Source: Crambe crambe (Eukaryota; Porifera; Demospongiae; Poecilosclerida; Crambeidae). From it: DNA of 64,000 bases. Where the stretch lies: positions 558,001 to 622,000 of the forward strand of contig OZ004598.1 of the NCBI GenBank assembly GCA_963924555.1, written 5' to 3'. A program made the position numbers and the translations under genes. Below, piece by piece: positions 45,253 to 57,079 of the stretch. How positions within the stretch are numbered: the first letter of the stretch is position 1; the number at the start of each line of letters is the position of its first letter. The notes under the pieces were generated by a model that made no database searches, had not been told where the DNA came from, and saw only the letters and a program-made list of their open reading frames with translations.

Positions 45253-48200
45253 CTACACCTGCTTCCCATACTTCCGGAGAAAGTTCAAATGGAACTCTTC
45301 AAATCGTATCAACATGTCCTCCAATTGCTTGAAAGGAGGAAGAATAGTTGTCCTATAACATCAAATAACATCAAAGTACAAAGTACAAAGTACAGTCGTC
45401 ATTATCATATAGCTAGGCACGTACTGATTAGCCTCACCCCCAGGCCCTCCTTTTTAAATAATGATTGTGGAGGGCCTGGTATATATGCAAAAATTTCTAG
45501 AAACCATAGAAACCCATAGCATGGGTGTGTCCAAGGAAACGCATTCCTATCGCATATGTCACCATGACAAAATTTAATAGGCTAGCTAATTACAGAGGAA
45601 TCCATTAAATTTAATGAAGTGTTAAAACTAGCACTAAAGGGTCACTAAGCAGCCACTATTTACTTGTCTCCTTCAGGCTATTATGTTTAGCAAAATCGTG
45701 TCCCCTTTAATTATAAAGAGCGACCTTTCAACATTAGCTATACGTTATTATCCTACCTAAAGTGCCATTTTCCATCCAGCTTTCCAAATCCACTTCCTGG
45801 GACCACACACACCCCCTTCTGCCGTAGGAATTGCAAGCAGTAGTACATGTCCAACTGCATGTCAGGATCCTCCTTCTGCAAGGGGGGAGGGGGTAGGAAA
45901 ATTATGAATGACATCACATAGGCAGGGGTACGTGGAACACCCTGCACTTTACTATCAAGCAAGCCTTGTGGTCAGTCTCCTGGTGTCTCCCCCTCTCCCA
46001 AACTATGTGCAAGATATCTCACCTTGGCATCTTCCCATGCTTCCTCAGGGATTTCGATCCGGGGGTAGGCATACATTGCCCCCTGAACCTTGTTGCACGT
46101 CACACCTTTAATTTTGTTCATTCTTTCGTATACCAAGTCCGCCTTATCTGCAAGTGCTTTCAGAACTGACTCGAGTTCCTGTTTGTAGAGAGGATAAGAC
46201 GGGTCTCCTTCTTTTGGCCGTTTGACCAGTGCATCTGTCACTACCTAAAAATATATGAGAAAATGTCTACAATCTTGACAGGATACAAATGCTTGATGGT
46301 GCAAAAAAATTACTGTGAGAGTTTGTGACACTCACTTAATTTCACTACTACCAGGTTTTCTCATAGCTCACCTGTCCTGGTGTGTTAGGACAAAGGTTGA
46401 CTGAGACGTTTTTATATATCTGCTTCATTACTTCTTCGTCCATTCCTTGTATGTGCATGTAGCCTCCCCTGATGCCACACCTACAGAAAGAAACCATAGT
46501 AACATTAATCATCAACATTAACCAGTAACATTAACATTAACAGGGATTAATATTAACCATTTAATTTCCCTTTGATATCGATCTCCTCTTTAGGCCCATT
46601 CATGCAAAATGAGTTACACAGCTTCGTGAATAGAATGCTATTATAACACTAAGAGTCTAGGCCCTTTTCAGGAAAGGTGAGATACTATAACCTGGAATAT
46701 ACTGGCTGCAGGAGATGCCACCCAATGTGGAAACCAATCAGCTATTCTTCAACTAGTGAATGCTCATGCATTGTTGGGCGAGCGAGTAAAACTTACTGTT
46801 TTCTTTACTCTATGTGCCAAAGTAGAGATTGAAGATTGATGATTTTGAATACTTTTAGTTTCCTAGCAATGAGTTTGGAGCCTGCGCAGTATTATTAACT
46901 ATTGGAGCATGCCCGCTAGTTATTGACGTACCAAATTAATAAATAAATAAATATACATATCACGAATCTCAATTTGCATCACAAGTGTGTGGCTTGTTTG
47001 CTTCACTCGCTCGCCGAATATGTTTCAATGAATTTGTTCCAAACTTTTGTCATGTGTTCTATAATGATTAGACTATCTTTATATTATATTATACCAAATT
47101 TCCAGATCGTTGCTGTCACATAATATGAGAGGCAGATCTATCTAATGGCACACTCACTCTCCAAAGAATCCTTTAGAAGTAGAGTTGAAGGACACCATTT
47201 GCAGGTCCTTGTATTGGCTTCCCATATTGTGCAGGACTTTACGGAATGACTGGAACTCTGGTTTTGTGTAGACATTTTCTTGGTAGACCTCGTCGGTGAA
47301 GAGTAGCAGGCCTTCATCATGACAGAACTTAATAATCTTTCGCATATTCTCCACTGACAAATACTGACCTATGTAAGTGAAGAGATCACATGACCAGAGT
47401 AAAAAGTCACACCATTAATAATTAATTTTTGTTTCCTATAGTTGAGTCAGCAATATCTGATGGGAAAGTCCCTCCATGGTTCCTGAAGAGAGCAAGTATC
47501 ACTACCTAGCACATACTATAGTAACGGGTCACTATAAAAGCTGGACTCTGGACTAGCTGGACCATGGACTTAACTGAATTTGAATTTGGTTAGACCCCAT
47601 AGTCAGCTAGAGACTGCCTCAAAAATATAAAGTCTAAAAAATTATTCATAGGGATCATTGGATTCTGGACTGGACCATGGACTGAAGTACGAAAGAAATA
47701 AGCTCTAGCGGATAGTAACCCCCCCCCCCCCCCCCCCCCCCCCGGACTAACCAGTGGGGTTTCCTGGGTTGATGACCACCATTACTCTTGGTTCACATGT
47801 GTTTCTGGCCTGGTACAACTCATTTTTCAGCCCATCAATGTCCACTGCCCAGTTCTCCTCTTCTTTCAAAACATAACTTATCTATAAGTGATACACGAGC
47901 CATGACGACACTTAACGACCAAGGTTCATCCCATCTCCCTCTCAATTATATCTGAAATAGCTCACTCACCTTCTCTGCATTAAGTTGAGCGATGGCTGCA
48001 GAATAGAGGGGATATTGAGGGAGGGGTATCATGACCCCTGTCTTTTTGCCATCAGATACACTCCCCATAATGATATACAGCATGGTCTTGATCCCCTCAC
48101 TTGCTCCATTCAACAGGTACACGTTCTCGTAGGAACAAGAAACCCCATCACGTTCCGAAATAAAGCTGGCTACATGCTTACGGATGATGGGAATACCACG

Positions 48201-48401
48201 AGAGTCTGAATACGATCCTGTGTGGTTATGGGGAACTCAATAAGAGTTAGTCACTTCAAAGGGAAGGTTTCTCTCTTTCTCTCCATGAATACCTTCTCTT
48301 CTACCTCCCTGATCCTCTTACTTTTCTCTCTTCACTTAACCTCCTGTATTTCTTCTCCACTTCTTTCTCACAAACCCATACCACCCCTCCTCCTCCTCCT
48401 C

Positions 48402-48473
<72 letters not shown>

Positions 48474-50022
48474 ATACTGTTGCCTCCACAGTTATTGAGA
48501 ATAAGGTGTGCCCTCTCAATGACGTCCTCTGGGTACAGTCCCTTTTCCTCTAGGTCCTGTGGATGAGTGCAGGCTGCCAGCAGCTGTCTGACAAAGGTGA
48601 GAGGTTTCTGACCCATAGCATGGCAGTCACCAATATTACAGAACAAGACGCTGTCAAATGGATAAGTCTCTGTACGCTGAAAATAAGAATTATTAATGAA
48701 TTATTAACTATAATTATAAGGGAAATGCAAAATATTGTCAGCGGCGAGCGAAGCCATTGGCGTCACCTTATTGCAAAGGACAGAACTGGAAGAACGTACG
48801 TATGATGTAAATAATAATAGCACCCTCTCTCATATGACCCCCTAGTGACGCTTCGCTCGCAAGTAAAGTGCTAGTTTTGTGCTTAATTCAATGGTATCAT
48901 AGTGTAGAGTGTATGAAGACTACAGGCCTGAACATTTGAGAAGCCAGCACTGAGACACACAAGTAACTCATCACAGGAATTGACATTAACATGGCTACAA
49001 GAGCCCAGACCTTTCATTGATTACAAAAACTTGAATTTTAACAGTATGCACTATTAATATTTAGCTACCAGTGCCGAGCCAGAAGTCTTTTAAAGACTAA
49101 CTTGTTAAAATATTCCTCGTAGCCCCACGAGTTGCCTCTGGAAGCATTATTATGTGATTTGTAAAGGATGTATCAGGAAGTATTTGTTTAATGAGGTAGC
49201 CCATCGTAGGCATAGTAACATAATATCTGCATCCACATCAAAGCAAAGTGTTACCTATGAATTTAAACCACTACAAACATTATGAATACCAGCAAGCCAT
49301 AGCAACTCAGTGAACTGCTCTAAGGTTACCTTTCATTCAATCTTTCACACAGACTCATCATGCAAGAACTTGATGCATTGCATATAAATTTCCTTACAGG
49401 GTACAAGGTAGTGCATAATTCATATAAATTGCTAAGCAATTGGGAACTCTAGCTGTTAATTAATTGAGCAAGAAAAGGTGCTACTTATCAACTGGCAAGA
49501 AAGTGTTATAAAGTCATAAATCACATCTCTCCTAATACATGATGAGTGATGATAACAGAGACACAGTGTCTTCCTCAAACTACACACTCCATGGACCATG
49601 TAACTAGCCCCACCCACTAGCATACAAAAACATACCTTCTTTATGGCCCTCTCTATGTCAATAGCCTCCAGTGGCAACTTCCCCCTCACTGCATACTCCA
49701 TGCCCTTCACGTAGGGATTAATGGTCTCCATTGTAAGACGAAATTTCCTCCTAGCATTTATACTAATACTACTGTCAGTGCTACTACAAATAATACTGCT
49801 GCAACTCAGTTCTCTTCTGGATGCCATTCCCAAGCCTTTCAAAGTGTGGTATTTAGCACAACTGGAGGAGAATCCACAAGATAGAGTTCTTGGAAGTGCA
49901 AGTACTTGAGGGTGTTTTAGCGTTGCTAAGGTTCGAGATTCAGATCTTGTGTTTAGCAATGAGTTGCTTCCGACAAGTCTCAATACATCTCTGCCACGCA
50001 ATGCTCTCTCACAATGAAGCAT
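45253..50022 (-). CDS. GPT: Alanine aminotransferase
   Basis: Nine exons in transcript order: 49636-50022, 48472-48676, 47970-48217, 47752-47881, 47158-47368, 46372-46480, 46023-46244, 45757-45875, 45253-45352; 576 codons. The core follows ALT: INPYVKGMEYAVRG, NIGDCHAMGQKPLTFVRQLL, LNGASEGIKTML, INPGNPTG, TDEVYQENVY, then FNSTSKGFFGECGIRGGY with the PLP lysine in STSKG, VQGAMYAYPRI, and VCVVPGSGFGK. It interconverts alanine and 2-oxoglutarate with pyruvate and glutamate. The first 97 codons are an Arg/Ser-rich extension suggesting mitochondrial import. A second ATG at 49731 (ACAATGG) just before ETINPYVKG would give a 479-residue, ALT1-sized cytosolic form. Introns hold a CT microsatellite (48403-48469) and a C run (47720-47743) next to splice sites. 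Confidence 0.94.
47720..47743. repeat. Poly(C) run, G-tract on the GPT transcript
   Basis: About 24 C in a row, ending 8 bp from the exon 4 donor of GPT, so the transcript has a G run a few bases into the intron. Confidence 0.85.
48403..48469. repeat. (CT)n microsatellite in a GPT intron
   Basis: Pure CT run of 66 bp merging directly with the CTCAC donor complement of GPT exon 2, after a CTC-rich start at 48386. Confidence 0.9.
48677..49635. other. GPT intron 1, no recognised feature
   Basis: About 960 bp between exons 1 and 2 of GPT. AT-rich with no coding frame, repeat array or RNA gene that I can support. Two GCGAGCGAAGC/GCTTCGCTCGC segments near 48742 and 48848 form an inverted pair. 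Confidence 0.4.
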
Positions 50023-50390
50023 GTTATACCACAAGTCGGCGGTTTGAGCTACTCAGCACGTGTTGATCCCGTTCACTGATGATAGATAGATAGTAAATGC
50101 TTTATCCGCGATCCTATGAGCCTGACAGCCTGCCAAAAGAATTCCTGTAGAGCATCTGGTCTTTGAAGTCTTTCCTTAGCCTATAGTATTAAACTTTCTT
50201 CTGGATGTTTGCCTTGGTTTCACCAAGGACGCCTAATTACTTGGTATATGGACGCCTACATAGCATAGCTGCTTGACTCCACCTCCAAAAGCTAATTAAA
50301 TCGGAAGTTAACAATAATTAGAAACTGCCGGCCGGCCCCACCCACTAATCAGTCATTAGCAGCGCGCGCTAATTGAAAATTTTTCATACC
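50023..50390. other. GPT promoter side and 3' flank of the fusion gene
   Basis: Intergenic stretch with a short GATA run near 50080 and a CpG-rich AGCAGCGCGCGCTAATTG block near 50360. It should contain the GPT promoter and the 3' end of the transporter-glycosyltransferase transcript. Confidence 0.4.
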
Positions 50391-53084
50391 TCACCCACCA
50401 TGACAGAGAATGCAAAATGAATTTAGAAGTTGGCTGCAAATGGTTCTTTTGTTCAATTTGTCTTTGCCAATGCCTATAGAGCCAGTTATCTTTCCATTCA
50501 AATGTACACCATAAGCCTTCTCATTCAAAAGCTTCATCTTCATTCTAAAAACAACACCACTAGTAATAATATTAAAGCAATATTGCTTAAGCTCAGAATA
50601 ATGAAACACATAGAAAGTATAGTATGGGAGGACATGAACAGCGTTGCTGCTTGTGTAACTTTCCTGCCAAACTCGAGTGACAAGGAACGGTCCATTCCCT
50701 GCCCAGCTGTATGAATTGTATCCTCTCACAAACTCCTCCAAACATGACTTCAAAAACACATTACCTTTCTCAAAGAACAGAAAAGCAGTATTCAAGAGAT
50801 GATTGTGGTCATCTTGCCACCCTAGAGTGTTGACTGTAAGGGGGTCCAGTGGTTTCACCAGGATCACATCTGTGTCCATGTACACACCCCCATACCGATA
50901 CAGCAGAATCAGTCTAATCAGATCAGCTTCGTGAGCATACCAGTGTGGGCCTTCCCTGGCTAATTCTAGTTCGTAGACAAAATCATGAGCGGGTGTACCT
51001 GCAATCAATTTCCTCAGATCGTAGCCTTGAACTCTTATTGAATAACCTGCTGTTGACAAGTCTTCAAATGTGTCTCGTGTTAGTGTGTTACTATATATTG
51101 TGACGTGAGATGTAGGATGATGGTAGAAGATGGACTCGACTGTACGCATGTGTCGCCAGTTAAAAGCTCCTCTTAGCGTGATATTGTTAGAATAACGATT
51201 AACTATTGATTTATTGGAAGTGGTAAATATTAAAAAGAAGGATAATCGTTTCCCAACATGTCTTGATCCGAGTGATAATGTTGGTAGGGGGTCGAATTTC
51301 ATCAAGTCTATTCTCTTCACTTGTGCATCATCATACAGAGGGTCAAGCGTCGTTGAAACAAAACTTCTTGTCTTTAATAGGTTCACTCTCTCAAACCGTA
51401 TACCTCCAACTCTGTCAGGACAATGATGTATGCATGAAGCAAATAAAACTGAAATGGACTTCTTAAACTCCAGCAGCAAAGAAGCATTATTTATCGCCTC
51501 TATTGGATACTTGTTCATAAAGAAGTCGGCAAGCTTAAGAATGAAGGGATGAGTTCTTGGGAAGTATGAAATGTCGAGCAATCCAAGGCCCCCTCTCTCT
51601 TTCACTCCCTTCATTATCCAGGGGTGTTCACATGATCTGGGGAGAGGTAGTGGATCTGTGATTCGTATAGAAGGATCTACAAAGATTCCACCACGTGTCC
51701 ACAAGAGGTCAACTCTTCCCACCTCTTGGAGAAGAGCTTCTAATTCCTTATCATCTTCATGGAAAGGAAAGTGTGCAAGCCATCCACCAAACAGTACGCT
51801 TTTCGTGAAATCTGTGATTTCAGCACCCAGGTTCTTAATACTGAGCTTGGCAATTGCTTGATAGCACTGAGCTGTACCACAGTAGACATGTATTGGTGTA
51901 GCAGGGTTACTCCATGCTAAGTACTTTATATTTGTGATAACAACATCAGGAATGTCTTCCTTATAAATCCAAACTGTGAACACCTTTTTCTCCCAAGGAC
52001 ATTTCTCAACTGCTGTGGAAAGTTCGGTCAATCCAAGTTGGTTTTTATTTACTGCTCCTGCGATTAATGGTTGAAATAGCTTTTGTGAGTGAGTACTTGA
52101 CATAAGCAGGTACATAGTGAACAATGAAAAAGATTTGAATAAAACATGTTTCTTTTTCGATGTGATATTAAACTGATGCAAGTAAGAACCACCAATGAAC
52201 AAAAGTAGACCCAGTACTGCACTCGAGGAAATCGGGGTAAGAAAGTACAAAATGTTGGCTACTATGACAACTGCTTCTTTTGAGACAGTTAGGAAAGAAA
52301 AGGTCAAGGGGTTAAACATTTCCAATACTAATGTCGAAGTCACACTGTATATGCCTGTGAAGACACCAGATGCTATAGTTTCTAAGACTCGATTTGCAAT
52401 GGAAACTTCAGAAATCATTAGTTGCTTTATTAGTATGACTGGAAGCAAAAAGAGCATGCTATAAATGGACAAGAATACGAGTTTTTGCGATGGATTTTTC
52501 CACACATTACTCAGTTTGTTCAGATAGATATCACGAATTGTAAATGCTGTGTTTGAAATCAGTGCTGCTACTAAGCCCCAGATGATAAGAGTTGTATCTC
52601 TAAATATGAAAGAAACGGCTCCAAGACTTGTGATTACAATTGACAGTATTCCAAAGAGATCTTCGTGGTCACTACTGTGATCTCTGTGGAAGAGAAGGGT
52701 GAGTACAAACATGATGATAGGCTCACAACCTCGGATCACCTGCACTGTGCTGGAGGCAGCATAGGAATACGCAATGTTGCTTGCAAGACTTCCAAAGATA
52801 TTCCAGAATGCAGCCAGACACATGCACATTTTTTGATCGTTGGTATTAAACTTGGTCCAAATTGCTTTCCCCATTATCATCTTTGTCCAAGTTACAGCTG
52901 CAACTGATCCACAAAGGAGCTGAATTGCTGTCAGATCCACCCATCTTAGATCCTGGAATGATGATAGGTCCACGGGGCTATCATCCTCCATTATCATTAC
53001 ACTTTTGGAGGCAATGGTTGCTATGATGTGGGCAGTCCACCAGAGAGCCACAGCGATTAGTGGCTGATGGCAAGAGATATTCAT
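50391..53084 (-). CDS. TPT/SLC35-like transporter fused to two GT-like domains
   Basis: Intronless frame of 897 codons with an ATG start. Residues about 1-310 form a multi-helix transporter of the triose-phosphate/nucleotide-sugar family: VQVIRGCEPIIMFVLTLLF, the ALISNTAFTIRDIYLNKL helix, and a Lys-rich end (SKKKH). Residues about 345-600 start like a GT32-type fold (VFTVWIYKEDIP, NPATPIHVYCG), but the metal-binding site reads TRGGIFVDPS instead of a DxD. Residues about 615-880 are a second, better-kept domain resembling alpha-1,4-galactosyltransferase: VTIYSNTL, HEADLIRLILLYRYGGVYMD with TDVI giving D-T-D, and NGPFLVTRVW. The likely site is the Golgi membrane with the GT domains lumenal. Coupled UDP-sugar import and transfer is an inference from the fusion. 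No break or internal stop is present. Confidence 0.85.
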   Translation of the reverse strand: MNISCHQPLIAVALWWTAHIIATIASKSVMIMEDDSPVDLSSFQDLRWVDLTAIQLLCGSVAAVTWTKMIMGKAIWTKFNTNDQKMCMCLAAFWNIFGSLASNIAYSYAASSTVQVIRGCEPIIMFVLTLLFHRDHSSDHEDLFGILSIVITSLGAVSFIFRDTTLIIWGLVAALISNTAFTIRDIYLNKLSNVWKNPSQKLVFLSIYSMLFLLPVILIKQLMISEVSIANRVLETIASGVFTGIYSVTSTLVLEMFNPLTFSFLTVSKEAVVIVANILYFLTPISSSAVLGLLLFIGGSYLHQFNITSKKKHVLFKSFSLFTMYLLMSSTHSQKLFQPLIAGAVNKNQLGLTELSTAVEKCPWEKKVFTVWIYKEDIPDVVITNIKYLAWSNPATPIHVYCGTAQCYQAIAKLSIKNLGAEITDFTKSVLFGGWLAHFPFHEDDKELEALLQEVGRVDLLWTRGGIFVDPSIRITDPLPLPRSCEHPWIMKGVKERGGLGLLDISYFPRTHPFILKLADFFMNKYPIEAINNASLLLEFKKSISVLFASCIHHCPDRVGGIRFERVNLLKTRSFVSTTLDPLYDDAQVKRIDLMKFDPLPTLSLGSRHVGKRLSFFLIFTTSNKSIVNRYSNNITLRGAFNWRHMRTVESIFYHHPTSHVTIYSNTLTRDTFEDLSTAGYSIRVQGYDLRKLIAGTPAHDFVYELELAREGPHWYAHEADLIRLILLYRYGGVYMDTDVILVKPLDPLTVNTLGWQDDHNHLLNTAFLFFEKGNVFLKSCLEEFVRGYNSYSWAGNGPFLVTRVWQESYTSSNAVHVLPYYTFYVFHYSELKQYCFNIITSGVVFRMKMKLLNEKAYGVHLNGKITGSIGIGKDKLNKRTICSQLLNSFCILCHGG

Positions 53085-53289
53085 GACTTGACTCGCTGGT
53101 CACAACGTTACTCGCTCAGAGAATTCTAGGGCCAGGGCCCGGGAATCATGACGTCATGGACTTAATCTCGCGCGCACAGCCGGGCCATAGCCCACTCGAA
53201 CTCATTAAAAAAAATTATAGATAATAATTATTGTCTGTTTTTATGACAAAGTCTGCTTCAATGATTGTGTCAGGAACAGCTTAACAGCA
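53085..53289. promoter_or_regulatory. Promoter side of the fusion gene, 3' side of DDX27
   Basis: 205 bp with a CpG-rich CTCGCGCGCACAGCCGGGCC block near 53166 and an A/T-rich left flank of the DDX27 stop. Promoter role inferred from position. Confidence 0.4.
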
Positions 53290-56200
53290 TCATCTTCTCT
53301 TGTATCTGAAGATATTATAGTATTCAGTGCAACGCAAACACAAGAAACCTACACCTAACCTCTTCTTGGACTTAAATTTGTTTCCTTTTGCTCTTGATGT
53401 CATCCCCACAACACTTCTACAAGACACAATACAATATGGTAGCATGAATTAGGACTCTTGAGTGCAGCTCACCTTGAGTCCTTCACTTTTCTCCTGGCAT
53501 TAGTCAGTTCTTTATCAAACCCTTGATCAATAACAGGAGGAGGCCTTTTCACTTTAGCTAGGATATTAAAGTATACAAGAACCAACAGTACTGCTTAGGA
53601 TATTACAGTATACAAGAACTAGTAATATTACAAGAATAGCCCTTCAATGCTAATAGCCCTGGAGTGTGGAAGATTTGACTGGTACCTCTTTTCTGTGGCT
53701 TGTCATCCTGAAGCGTGGACTTCTTCTTCTTGCGAGCTCTCTTGGCCACTCTGGCAATGTACTCTTGCTCATGCTTCAGCTTCAGGGCAGCCTTCTCCTC
53801 TGGCTGAAACAAGACAAATAAATTATGCTGTTCCCTAGCTGTTATATATATTGCATAAACCTTCAAATACTGTCACACTGTTTAACAAATTATCATCACA
53901 TTTTTCACTCCATTCCTCCATTCTTTTAACTACACTTACTGTTTCAGCTTTTTTCATCTTCTTCTTGATTTCTTCCTTCTTTGCTCTCTTACTGAGAGGA
54001 GCATGTGGTGCATCCTTCCCCACCTCCCTGGCCCTTTTGCTTCCTGCTTGGATCCAAGTGCGTGCTGGCCTGCTCAAAATCTCTGCCTTGTGCTCTACAA
54101 GATTCTTGGCTTTGTTGACAGCCATCTCAGAGAGTCTGAGCTGTTTTTCCTCTTCTTCTTGCTTCAAGATGGCTTTAATCTCACTCCCTAGTTTTCGGAT
54201 CTTGTCACGATACTTCACTATCACCTCTGGGAAGAAGAGACAAGAGATGATGCTAGTTTATGGTTTGTGCTTGATCATAATGAATAACACTTACCAGGTG
54301 GAATGGTTCTACTTTTTACTGGACGTTTTGCTTGCTTTACTATCTCCTTCAACACTTTTCTTTCTTTCTCACCAACGAGTGAAATGGACCTTTTAATATA
54401 TGGTAAAGGGTCGTCAAAGGAATCTACTATGGATGCTGTACCTGCCACTTCTTCCTGCCCTGGCAGTCCGACCCACTCTGTGGATGTACTGCTTCAGAGA
54501 TGAAGGCATGGATATATTGATCACCTGCAGACAATGTCATTATATTACACACTGCAAAAGGAGAGGGAATGGTGACACTGAACAGGTAAAGTGGATCTTC
54601 AGATTAAAAGGACACTCTGAAAGAGGACCAACCTCTCTTTCAAAAGACAATCAAAGAGTACCTTTGTATACAAAATAACCTCCAAAAGAGAATAACCTCT
54701 ATTATTCAAAAAGACAAAAGGCTGGGTCCTCAAGTGTGCCCGGTTCCAATGTATCTGCTCTACTCACAGTCTTCACTCTTTCTATGTCCAAGCCTCTTGA
54801 TGCTAAGTCAGTGGCTAGCATAAAGTCCACCACTCCTTCTGCAAAGGCTTTCAACGACTCTATTCTCTTCAAAGCAAAACATAAAGATACCATTACATTG
54901 GCTCTCAGAATGTATGTATGTATGTATGTATGTATGTATGTATGTATGTATGTATGTATGTATGTATGTATGTATGTATGTGTTTGTACAGTACCTGTAG
55001 CTGAGTGAGGGCTCCATGAAGCTCAACGGCCTTGAGTCCGAGGAGACCAAAGATGATCCTCATGCGATGTGCCAGCTTCTTCGTGGGGAGGAACACCAAA
55101 CAGTGCTCCTTGAAGCTCCGACAACAAAGAGCTGTCAGTGTATCACAGCAAGCAAGTCACAAAAACAATCCCTTCCACGAGGTATTCTTATAATACTCTC
55201 TTCTTTCCCCACAATAAACCCTGTAATCATATACCTTACATATCCCTTAACCATAATTATGTCACAGCAAAAATATATTCCCCACACAGTGTAACCCCCT
55301 CACTATAACACCTTAGATATACCGTATGTAGATTTAATAAAGACACTTCTCTGATGTCCCGATTTTACAATCAGAACTGTCCCCGAGTGAGTGGGTGGGC
55401 TGGTCTCACTTACCTACTAAAATGGCTTCTCTGTCTTCCTCCTTATTGGGCTTGATCCGCACGAACTCCTGACGTAGGTTGCTGGCCACGTCTGTGTTCC
55501 CATCCACAAACAGCCTCACTGGATGCTTCAAACTCAAACGAACAAGTTCTTCCACCTGCAAGTAAAAAAACATGTCAAAAGTGATGATGAGTGAAAACAA
55601 TTGACTATCAGGACACCCCAATAAAGACGTCTCTCTGCTATCACTCCATCCTTGAATAAAGACATCACTTCTGGCCCCAAACGATTAACTTAAAAGTGTC
55701 TTAGAGAGCCACTTCTCTCTCACCTTGTCTGTCATGGTGGCTGAGAAGAGCATGGTCTGTCTCTTCACTGGACACAGCTTTATGATTTCATTCATTTGAT
55801 CCTCAAAGTGCTCATCAAGCATTCTACAGGACACAGAAAGATGGAAAGAAGTCTAGAGCACAGGATCTATAGGATCAACTTCAATATATACAATGCACAA
55901 TACATTATTACAAACTTGACTAGTTCAGAAATACACAACACTTTTGCCTGGCTGAGAAATACTTCCTGACCTGTCAGCTTCGTCCAGGATCAAGATTTCG
56001 ACTGTGCTCAGACTGAAGGAGGGGGCATTGTGAAGATGGTCTACCAGACGTCCAGGGGTTGCTATCACAATGTCAGGGTTCTTACGGAGCGCTGCCTCCT
56101 GGCTCTTGCTATCAAGACCCCCTTGGAGGAGAACAGATATTAAAACCAACATGTACTTCATTATGGGGCAATAGAAACATGGGTTTCGGGGCTAAAATTT

Positions 56201-56981
56201 TATTTATTTCTTCCTATGATATCAGCCATGAAAATGATTTCACACTTCACCTGTTGCCAAGCAGAAGTCGACATTCATGTGTTTAGCCAGTGCCTTCCCA
56301 ACTGAGTGCACCTGAACAGAAAACAAGAAACAAGTAACTTAACGTTATTAGAATGTTAAGGTTCTGTGTTTGGGGGAAGTCCCCGCCTACCTGAATGGCC
56401 AGTTCTCTGGTGGGTGTGAGGATGAGAACACGTGTGACTCGAGTGTAGGTGGGACGGAACAGGAGTCGTTCCAGGATGGGCAGAAAGAAGGCAGCAGTCT
56501 TTCCTGAAAGGAAATTTTTTGATTACATGATTTGCAGCAAGTGATTACCTAAGGTGTTATGGGGAAAACCCTGATAATCAGCGGTATTATAATTCTAGTT
56601 AGTCAAGGCAATAGCATTGCCATGGGGAAACCCTGATAATTAGTGAGAAATGGGGAAACCCTGATAATTAGTGAGAAATTGGGAACCCTAATAATTAATT
56701 AGTGAGAAATGGGGGAAACCCTGATAATTAGTGAGAAATAGGATAATTAGTTCTAATTAGTTGAGAAATGGGGGACCTTGATAATCAGTGTGGTTGCTGA
56801 TGGAGAGGTCTTGGAAATACTGTAGCTGTATTCTTACCACTTCCAGTGACGGCACAAGCACATATATCCTTCCCCAACAGTGCCACAGGCACTGTGCTCG
56901 CTTGGATGGGAGTTGGAGTCACATAGCCCAACGAGGTCACTGCCTGAACAGGAGAGATGACAGAAAGGTGAGTGAGTGAGT

Positions 56982-57079
<98 letters not shown>

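Noticed and set aside
48301-48646. Ser/Leu- and Arg/Glu-rich frames around the CT run
   Set aside because: Compositional frames over a microsatellite joined to a true GPT exon.
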